Positions 8,039 to 15,168 of a stretch of 24,136 nt of DNA are shown here, piece after piece; the stretch's first letter is position 1; the number at the start of each line of letters is the position of its first letter. This DNA comes from Pelomyxa schiedti. Its lineage: Eukaryota > Evosea > Pelobiontida > Pelomyxidae. The notes beneath the pieces are model-generated. The model searched no databases. It saw only the letters and a list, made by a program, of their open reading frames with translations, and was not told the origin of the DNA. The translations under genes and the position numbers were made by a program. The stretch spans positions 1 to 24,136 of the forward strand of contig JAHLWZ010001055.1 in NCBI GenBank assembly GCA_020536535.1, in the 5' to 3' direction.

Positions 8039-8285
8039 TTACTTTTCTGGTCAGAAGCACAAGACTTTTTCAATCTTAAGAAGGCCCTTCCCAGAAATTC
8101 TTACGTGGCTGATGTTTTGGGGCGGAAAACACTCCACGACCCGTTTCTCCCTTCACGGAATGGAATGGTCCTAGGTGGAGTGTTTTCCGCCCCAAAACAT
8201 CAGCCACGTAAGAATTTCTGGGAAGGGCCTTCTTAAGATTGAAAAAGCCGCCTGTGACAAAAGACAACAAACTGCCCTGTCCGTC
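8039..8285. promoter_or_regulatory. Shared 247-bp intergenic region of two divergent paralogues
   Basis: The whole gap between the two divergent start codons. Perfect 73-bp inverted arms occupy 8065-8137 and 8175-8247, leaving a 37-bp centre. Each arm ends 26 bp (left) or 38 bp (right) before its gene's ATG, so reading outward both genes have the same upstream 73 bp, including TTTTCCGCCCCAAAA and CCACGTAAGAA. This is the natural position for a symmetric bidirectional promoter or duplicated 5' leader. Promoter function is inference; no classic TATA box is evident. Confidence 0.6.
8065..8247. repeat. Perfect inverted repeat, 73-bp arms, 37-bp spacer
   Basis: 8065-8137 is the exact reverse complement of 8175-8247; identity stops abruptly on both sides. 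The spacer 8138-8174 is not symmetric. The flanks are homologous only at protein level (first exons 15 of 29 residues identical), so the arms are far more conserved than the genes they precede. Confidence 0.95.
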
Positions 8286-9442
8286 ATGACGGAGCCAAAC
8301 CGACGATGTTGGGTGTCGGGGATAACTGAAGTGGCGTATGCTCTGGAAGGTGGACGTGTTGCTTTTCTGCAGGTCGCTTGTCTCCTATTACAAAACTAAG
8401 TCGAAAAACCAGTTGAAACAAGGAGACACAGTTGTTTCCGCTGCTGGATCACTGAAAGGTCCAGAAGAGCGCAGTCTCAAGATAAAGGAAATTGTTCCTC
8501 CAGTTTACATTCATAGCGTACGGAAAAGGTTTTCATTTTAAAACTCTAACCTTTTTGGACAGGTTTCAGGCCGTGCACACACTGTGCTCGATAGCATAGT
8601 ATTCCATCTAAGCTCTGGAGAGCCCATCACAGTTGGGGACTCGACTGGTGGAGACGAATTCAATCATCATCCAGAACCGAATAGAGCCGTCTTCAATATC
8701 AATCTGAAAACTGTTTTCTGGGACACTTACGGCAAGAGGCCATTTGTCAAGCTCTCTCGAAGCAAACCAATCATATGGGGTGCTTGTGGTGAGGTTAAAC
8801 CTCAGTCTAGAAGCTGTGTTTCGGTGTGTTGCCACAGCATGTAGAGTGTTTTATTTAATATTAGCCAGGACTCTCTAGCAGATATGAGTATGAGTGTGCC
8901 ACCAGATACAGGGATGGCTGTAATCAGTGGGTCCCGTGGTGATAGAGATATACAGAAGAGGTTGCTGGAAATCTGGGTGGAAGGTACTTTTTTTTTTGCT
9001 TGTACCTAGAGTCTGAACAAACAAAGAGATGAAGAACCGGCTTACAGATCATATGTGTTTTGCAGAGGAAATAGGGTTGAACTGTCTGATTTCTCTGTCA
9101 AACCCTGCTTCGACGGCACCACTGATCCAAGGCAGTAAAGATCTCGGCATAACTGTTCATGATGGAAAAGGAATAGCCTCATTCAAGGATCTACACGTTC
9201 TGCCGATCCAACCGATATTACGCCTCACTGCTACTGTAACTGGCCCTCAAGCAAAACGATGTACAGTAACCATCCATCGGGATGATGGCGCGCGTTTTCG
9301 ACCTTCTTTGGTGGGTGATGTTGGCGAAGGCTCCCTATTCCTAGCCCTGATAACACTCAATTGGCTGCGGCAAACCGATTTCACCATCAAATTACGTGGG
9401 CTTGACGGACCTGTCAACGTGAAGCTACATTGGACCACGTGA
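8286..9442 (+). CDS. Jacalin-like N-terminus plus beta-rich C-terminal domain, 5 exons
   Basis: Exons 8286-8372, 8413-8517, 8563-8793, 8869-8983 and 9066-9442 join in frame to about 304 aa; introns are 40, 45, 75 and 82 nt. Exons 1-3 are paralogous to exons 1-3 of the divergent phosphoesterase gene: WVSGITEVAYALEG against WDSPVTEVVYALEG, LKQGDTVVSAAGS against LKQGPIVVASAGS, and VLDSIVFHLSSGEP with DSTGG against VLDYIEFITSQNL with RSTGG. Splice phases are the same. Instead of a phosphoesterase, it continues into an exon with SGSRGDRDIQKRLLEIWVE and a terminal domain (DLGITVHDGKGIASF, ITLNWLRQTDFTI, VNVKLHWTT) shared with the fragment at 1702-2346. The role is unknown; a carbohydrate-binding or adhesive function is a guess. 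The RGD tripeptide alone is weak evidence. Confidence 0.7.
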
Positions 9443-10036
9443 ATTCGCTCATGCTCCTTAATAATAATCTTCAAAAATTAATTCGTTAGCGTCTCGTTAT
9501 TTTACCCAACATAGTACTGAAAGAAGAAAGTGAAACAGGGAACAGTAAATTGACTTGATATTGGGCGCTACCGGACAATTTCACACACATAAGTCCGAGT
9601 GATGGGTCGTGTTTGTGTGTGGATGTTTAAGAGCCGTAGGATCTGGACTCTGAGTCATCACTTACCAAGTTCGGAAATCAAGCTGATGATACTCGCGCCG
9701 ACATGCTCTACGTCATCTTGACACTGTTTCTCTTCGTTCATCGACGAATCGACATCATCGGCGATTATCTTCGCATCGGCACATTGCCATCGCACAACAC
9801 TGCTTCTCTTGGCGTGCTACGTTCGAGTACTTCAACATCCACACGGTGACATCGCATTCTGTTGCTTCGACGCAACGACGTTCTCATGGCTGTACACTCG
9901 CGTTATTACCGCTCTTTCAGCAACATCGTTTTCCTGTTGTTTTCTTGCTCAGTCTGTTCACACCAACGGGAGATCTCAAGCGTTCTCTGTGACACTCTAT
10001 GCCGATTTTTCCCTTCTAAGGCATAATAAAACCTGA
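9443..10036. other. Gene-free stretch with a dispersed repeat copy, possibly LTR-derived
   Basis: It holds a 33-bp sequence (9650-9682) also found inside the RT insertion at 297-329, with one mismatch. It then holds CG-rich, TCG/ATC-rich sequence, and AATAAA near 10023. Small open frames (9703, 9809) lack recognisable motifs. The shared repeat plus a terminal polyadenylation signal suggests a remnant of a transposable element or solo LTR, but I see no second copy to prove it. Confidence 0.35.
9650..9682 (+). repeat. 33-bp repeat shared with 297-329
   Basis: CTGAGTCATCACTTACCAAG then TTCGGAAATCAAG; the other copy differs only at the sixth base (C for T). Flanks are unrelated apart from a weak GACTGGACACT / ATCTGGACT resemblance just upstream. 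Confidence 0.8.
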
Positions 10037-10043
10037 AACCACA

Positions 10044-10787
10044 TTATTTTATTTTATTATGGCGTTCTTGCATAGTGGTTTTGGAGGTATCCTGGCAAAA
10101 GGAGAGTGGATCTGGAGAGGCTCTAGTGAGCACACGTACGAAATCATCTCGTTGGGAACGTGATGAGTCTATGGGATCCAGAAGGACCCTGTTTGCTTCT
10201 TCCTCGCGTTCCTGTGCCAGCAGGTCGTTGAGAATGAAGTCAAGGAGTTATGTTGCTTTTTCAGCAATCCCGGGGTCCTTGTAGCAGGACCCGCAGGCCT
10301 CTGTCATTAGGTTGAAATTCCCAACGATGTTCCTGAGTGTGCTGGTTTTGGACGTTGGTGATGAAAACCAGGAGGTTATTGATCCAATTCGGTGACTTGA
10401 AGAGCCCCACAACAAGCCTAATTAGTTCCCCAACACCATGGGCTGCAAGAATGGAATTGTAGTTGATGAGGAGAACCGGAACGGCTGCGCTGCACGCTCA
10501 TGGAGGCCAACCATGTTGGCGACGTCGACGAGGGGACCTGCACTGTCATCAAACCCAGGAGAGTCCACGACAAAGAGCGAGCTGTTTGGTATTGCAATCG
10601 ATGACGTGTTCCTCGTCTGTGATAGCTTCCTGTGACCGACCGTCAGCCTCTCGTCCTGTTCCTGCTCAACAACGTCGAGCACGGTAGTGGAGGTAGTTCT
10701 GCCGTTTACTGTGGTGACATGTTCCTTCCGAACGATCTTGTGTCCAGCAAGAAAGTGTGCAGTGAGAGTCTTCCCTTTGGTAGTTGC
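10044..10787 (-). pseudogene. P-loop GTPase remnant, 5' end cut off
   Basis: Reading starts inside Walker A as ATTKGKTLTAHFLAGHKIV; the expected Gly before ATTKGKT is replaced by Cys at the point where the opposite-strand gene begins. Then come a Thr-rich switch-I-like region, SLFVVDSPGFDDSAG (the DxxG/Walker B block, about 10547-10567), NMVGLHERAA and, after a one-base frame change at 10476-10477, VLLINYNSILAAHGVGELIR and FKSPNWINNLLVFITN. A second frame change lies at a T4 run (10345-10348), then GNFNLMTEACGSCYKDPGI, an in-frame TAA where Gln would fit, and LLDFILNDLLAQEREEEANR to the stop at 10046-10044, overlapped by AATAAA. It resembles AIG1/IRG-like G domains; no clear NKxD is visible. 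Truncation plus the in-frame stop make it a relic. Confidence 0.6.
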
Positions 10788-13700
10788 GCAGCCCGCGTTA
10801 AGGAATACGAGGCCAAAGTGCTCTTCCTGCTGGAGTCTGCCATCAAAAAAGTTGGCCAAGGAGATGTCACCCAAAAACCAGGAAATACTCTGTCCAACGA
10901 GCTCTGGGAACTGTTTGAGAAGCTCGTAAAAGCACCAGTGCATGAAGGAGGAGCCTTCACAGTAAAGAGCGGCATTGAGGGAGTTCAAGTGCGGGCCACA
11001 TCCCAAATTGGCCAGCGCACTGTGGCTAGCCTCAGCGAGACTGGATACCTGGCTTGTATGCAGGAGACCATTGCCAAGCTCCAGAGCCAATCCCGGGCTC
11101 CCACAACAACGGAGCTATATGCGCTGCACTACGGGTACACTATGATTGGCTCTGGCGTGGCTCTTCCTCGTTGTTTCAGGCCCCTTGGACTGCCAGGAAG
11201 GAGGCCCCGTGCACAGACCTATGTTGCTCTCACTGACCCCGGTTCTGACCACCTCAAAATAACTTGCCAGGTCCGTGTGCACTTAATGTATTCTGTATCA
11301 GTAAGGATGCATGTTGCTGATGAGGCCCCATGCTTGGTCTTCATTGGCAGGCCTCCTTTTGAGTGCTTGGGCTTGGGCTACAGGCGAGGTTTTAGTGAGC
11401 TTGCGGAACATTATTCGACCATTTCTAAGGACCATTCCCACTCTGGAGATCAGAATTACTTCTTTGAAGCAGAACGCCTCAAGGTTTTTTTTCCCTTTCT
11501 TTTCTGCTTGAAGTTGTATCTGACTTCGAGAAAATAGGCTGTTCACAAAACAGGAGCAGCATGCACCGCAATGTTTATGGATGGCGTGGCTGAATGCAAA
11601 ATCGCAGTGGAGAATATGACTGAGAACCAGGCGATCAGATTCCTCAAGGCGCTGGGGGCTAACGTGGCTCGAAACGAGTCTACACAGGTTCTATCTGCGG
11701 CGTTCAACCTGTTCCAGCCCATTTACAGTGAATCGCAAGGCAGAAAACTCCAGGAACCCATGGATATTGCACGGCTAGGAATTAAAATAGCTGCTGAGGG
11801 TGGCTTTGACAAGGTCACGCGGGATGGCGCAAGGTCCGAGGTTCCCTCAATCCCGGTGTCAAAAACTCTGGACTTTGGTAAGATGCTAACTCTGGCCCAT
11901 GAGGCACACAGAGCCGGCCTCATAACTTACGTCTCTGCTGGTATGACCAAAGAGACCATTCATATTCCAGTCGAGGCCGGAATGGACGGCGTCGGAATTG
12001 GTGTGGACCTGCACTACATGGCGCCTGACAAATCCCTTGGTGCCCTCTGCCCCAGCAAAATCAAGGAGATTCTCGAGCACCGAAATAGGGCACAAGAGAT
12101 GCTTATGGGCCGTGCTGCCAGGCTCCTGGCCTATCTGGACTACAAGGTTTATGAGGGGACCAACACCAGCGCCGAGTACCAGCTCAGTGAGGCTCTCTTT
12201 AAGGCCATGCTTTGCAAAAACGAGACCAGTGTAGGAGAGCTCATTCAGCATGGCGCTCCCCTGACACCTCTCAATGCACCGCTGCCTCCGGCAGATGATG
12301 TGAACGTATATGACAAGTATGTGTCACACGCCCGCGAGCTTCTGGCTACGGAGCACCCAGCTGTTGAGGCTCTCTTACCAATCGGCTGGAGGGAGAAGCT
12401 GCGGGTCATGCTTGTTGACAGGGAACCAAAGACAAACGAAATAAGGTTCTTCTTGAACACACACAGGCTGATCAGAAGAAGCCACTGAGAATGTGAGAGC
12501 CGCCGTTGAGAAGAAGTCCACTGCTGCACTTACTATTCGGTCTGCTCCTGCTGTTCTTCCCCCTCCATTTGCACCACCCACGTTCCACTCAGAGCTGAAG
12601 GAAAAAGCACTGAAGGTAATCGATTCCCTGGATACGTTGAAGAGATACGAAGAACACCGAATACAGAAGGCGGCAGCCAAAACCGCCAAGCTAGCAGCAG
12701 CCAGTTTTACCGCTACAGTAAGCAAGACCGAGAGTGCTGGTGCACCCATAACAACTGTGAGCTGCAGAATAAAATTGAGGAAGTGTGTCATCAACGACGG
12801 GATAGACTTCAGCAAAGTGCCTGATTTTCTGGGTGTGTTTGACGCCTCTGAGGCATACATTATTGGCGATGTGAAGTTCCCACCAGGTGTCACTGAGGAA
12901 CAGATAATAGCACAGGGAGCAATCATTATCAAACCAAAGCTCGCCACTGATGAGTTCGATCCAATTAGAACTGGCCTGTACACCGTTGACGAGCTCGGCA
13001 TGGTAGACGACAAAATCTATCAGTTCGTGCAGAAGAAGGACAAAACTCAGCTGGAGCTTCTGGCTCAGTATATCCACGATGGGCTAATTCTCGATGCTTT
13101 GAAAGAAGAGAACAAGGGGAGGTATATCGTGGGCGTGATGGGCGGCACAGCATGGCCCGCGGCTCAGAGGTATTCAAGGAGGTGGCTCGTGTCTCATACA
13201 AGCTTGCCAAGAGCGGGTTCACCATTGTCACTGGCGGTGGGCCTGGTGCCATGGAAAGCGCCAACTTTGGTGCTTGGATGTGTGATATTCTGGAGCCAGA
13301 GTTTGAGAAGGAGCTGGCTATCCTGACATCTGCTCCCGATTCTTACGTGGAAGGCGCTGACAGAATGAGGGAGAAGTTCATAACCAACACAGGGAAGATG
13401 TCACTGGGAGTTCCAACCTGGTTGGATGGACACGAACCGTGTCACAGATTCGCCTCCGAGCAAGCAAAGTTCGTGAGCAACGCTGTCAGGGAAGACATAC
13501 TTGTCACCATGTGCAACTGTGGAATCCTATTCACGGAGGGGAGTGCAGGAACTCGCACTGAAATCGCCCAGTTTGCAGTCCCCAACTGCTACGCCTCAGA
13601 GAAGGATGGTGATGTCTCCAAGCCAATCATCTTCTTCAAAACTGTGTTCCAGTCTCTTCTTACCGTAAGTGAAATGGAAGACTTGATTGGAAAGAGTAAA

Positions 13701-14066
13701 GGGTACAGCAAGAGGATGTACTGCGTGTCAGATGATGTTGACAGTGTAGTGGGTATAGTCCAGAGATACCGTGATGTTGTACTACAACAGCCTACTGCTG
13801 CTATTGGTACCCCGCAATTAGCACAGCCCATAGCTTTTACAACAAGCCACAGTACTGCCGAGCAGCAGGAAGAGAGAGCCAAAATGGAAGCAGCACGTGC
13901 TGCCATGCAAGAGTGGGTGACAAGGGATGGCATGGTTATTGGAGTGGGGCAGGCACAACAGTGAAGTACATTATCGATGAGCTGAAGAAGCTTGTGGATA
14001 CCGGGAAGGTGAGAAACATCACTTGTGTGCCAAGCTCGCTTGTGAAAACTTGCTTGATTGAATTCC
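10788..14066 (+). CDS. Multidomain fusion: unknown + TIM-barrel-like + LOG family + RpiA start (truncated, frame-broken)
   Basis: One coding text spans this stretch in several frames, each change explained by a single missing base (11570-71, 12439-41, 12481, 13144-45, 13946-49). Domains: (1) 10788-11480, unrecognised (EYEAKVLFLLESAIKKVGQG, TELYALHYGYTMIGSG); an intron of about 74 nt follows (CTCAAG|GTTTTT to AAAACAG). (2) 11571-12435, barrel-like (LAHEAHRAGLITYVSAGM, EAGMDGVGIGVDLHYM), distantly like MfnB-type synthases. (3) 12493-13880, LOG family: YIVGVMGG, GGGPGAMESAN, TEGSAGTRTEIAQ (family PGGxGTxxE, with Pro changed). (4) 13884-14066, start of ribose-5-phosphate isomerase A: MQEWVTRDGMVIGVG, AGTTVKYIIDELKKLVDTGK, ITCVPSS. 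RpiA stops after about 55 residues, and the 5' end abuts the reversed GTPase. LOG enzymes cleave nucleoside monophosphates to base and ribose 5-phosphate; RpiA isomerises it. The domain calls for 3 and 4 are strong, 1 and 2 weak. Confidence 0.7.
13152..13880 (+). other. LOG-family phosphoribohydrolase domain (Rossmann part)
   Basis: This is the intact-frame part of the LOG domain. GGGPGAMESAN (about 13233-13265) is the nucleotide-binding loop. TEGSAGTRTEIAQ (about 13533-13571) stands where the family has PGGxGTxxE: Gly-Thr and the final Glu are kept, the Pro is Glu and one Gly is Ser. The beta-1 strand RYIVGVMGG lies just upstream in the preceding frame. Length and order match LOG proteins, which release ribose 5-phosphate from nucleoside monophosphates. 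Confidence 0.75.
13884..14066 (+). other. Truncated ribose-5-phosphate isomerase A domain
   Basis: AAMQEWVTRDGMVIGVG, a one-base slip, AGTTVKYIIDELKKLVDTGK, VRNITCVPSS. This is the RpiA N-terminus with its GxGT(S/T) phosphate-binding loop. The later family landmarks, DGADE and KGGGG, are absent from all frames to 14900, so about three quarters of the domain is missing here. The link from LOG to RpiA is direct, with a Gln/Glu/Ala-rich stretch between. Confidence 0.75.
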
Positions 14067-14067
14067 A

Positions 14068-14431
14068 GTGGGTGGCCTTCTCTCAGTACCAATAGCCAAT
14101 CTGTTGCACCTGCCTCCTCTTCTACAAACCATTGCTCATCTTTGGTTTCTTTGCATTCTTCATCTAGGTTTTTTGTTTTGGTTGTTTTCTTTTCTTCCAC
14201 TCTTTTCTGACAACTCACTTTCTGCCTCTCAACAACTGTTTGTAAGTGGTTGATGTATGTTTGCACCTCGGGCAATTGTGGATCTGGGAAGCATCTTGGC
14301 AAGACCTTGGCATTCAACAAGCACTTCATGAAGATATGAGGATAACCTTCATCTTGAAAGTCTTGCCTGAAGTTACCAGGCAATGATTCACCCATTGTGA
14401 CATGGTGTCTAAAGGTCTTCAACCAATCTTG
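14068..14431 (-). CDS. Minus-strand exon of an unrecognised protein
   Basis: After an acceptor-like TAATAG CAG the exon reads QDWLKTFRHHVTMGESLPGN, FRQDFQDEGYPHIFMKCLLN, AKVLPRCFPDPQLPEVQTYI, then a Lys/Glu/Asp-rich acidic tail ending EEEAGATDW. Upstream (14440-14640) another minus frame is open with Ser/Thr/Asn-rich text (VNTTTSSFVESIESTTNSDV), possibly its previous exon, but the splice phases do not meet cleanly. The exon's 3' end abuts the truncated RpiA. The structured first part suggests a real gene; the family is unknown. Confidence 0.4.
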
Positions 14432-14639
14432 CTGCTATTACTACATCGGAGATACAGAAATTTTGATACCTCTTTGAGAACCACTGTTATTGCGGGGTCG
14501 CTTGTGCTCCAGATTAGGAACTGTCATATTGATGATATCAAAGCTGCCACTCACATCAGAATTAGTGGTGCTCTCAATGCTTTCCACAAAAGAAGAAGTA
14601 GTGGTGTTTACATCCTCAATATGTTAAGCTATTAATAAC

Positions 14640-14910
14640 AAAGACAGATAACATCGCCGTCATTTGAAGGGGCCAGTGCAAGAGGATGAATGCGGAAAAA
14701 AGAAAGACCTCCAGAGATTGGAGGGACACAATAACGGAAAAGCGCTGCTGTGTCCTCCCTGGTTCTTGTTCTGTGGTCTGTGTTGGTGTTAGAAGAAAAA
14801 AGAAAGCAAGAAAGAAAACGGATTCAGGAAAAGCTACTGGTAAAAACCAAACAAAAATCAAGCTATGAAAATAATAATTGAGTGTTGAATAAAGTATTGT
14901 TGCGTTTGAG
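14640..14910. other. No supported gene
   Basis: Purine-rich sequence with only short open frames. AATAAA lies at 14888-14893, just before the RS-protein ORF; it could serve a plus-strand transcript ending here, but none is resolved. Confidence 0.35.
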
Positions 14911-15168
14911 TTGTTTGGTCTTGTGAAGGAAAAGCTAAGTCGCTGGCGAGCGTCGTGTTTTATGTTTTTCGGTGCAGGAACTTGTGATCGGTTTCTCAGC
15001 ATTACTTTCTATCTCTTTGTGTTGCAATCAATGCCCACGAAGACTGTGAAACTTCTCTTTCGCACAGTTGCATCTAAATATCGCATTCGAAGAAAGCTCT
15101 CTGCAGAGGGCACGGTATTACGCCGAAAGACAAACGGACAAAACTTCAACAAACAACTTAAACCAACA

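Noticed and set aside
8065-8247. Palindrome as an assembly foldback artefact or a foldback transposon
   Set aside because: A foldback artefact would continue as identical sequence; here identity stops sharply and the flanks are diverged, intron-bearing paralogues in mirror orientation. A transposon is less likely because both arms sit at matching distances from homologous start codons. Long reads would still be worth checking.
8608-8835. Minus ORF over the third exon of the plus paralogue
   Set aside because: Homology with the divergent paralogue and matching splice phases show that the plus strand is coding.
10442-10475. 34-nt intron (GTTCTCC to TTCTTGCAG) in the GTPase remnant
   Set aside because: It looks like an intron, but the phases do not meet and it would delete VLLINYNSILA, which fits the GTPase core strand. 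A one-base slip is simpler.
10422-11090. Full 222-residue minus ORF as one protein
   Set aside because: Only its part below 10788 matches a GTPase; the part above is antisense of the fusion gene, whose plus-strand text is clearly better.
11270-11350. 80-nt intron (CCAG|GTCCGT to TTGGCAG) in the first domain of the fusion
   Set aside because: The ends look right but removal breaks the frame of RPPFECLGLGYRRG, and the region is open without it. Left undecided and not annotated.
13117-13145. A 29-nt intron (AG|GTATAT to CACAG) explaining the LOG frame change
   Set aside because: It would remove RYIVGVMGG, the first strand and glycine turn of the Rossmann fold, which the family needs. One missing base at 13144-13145 keeps it.
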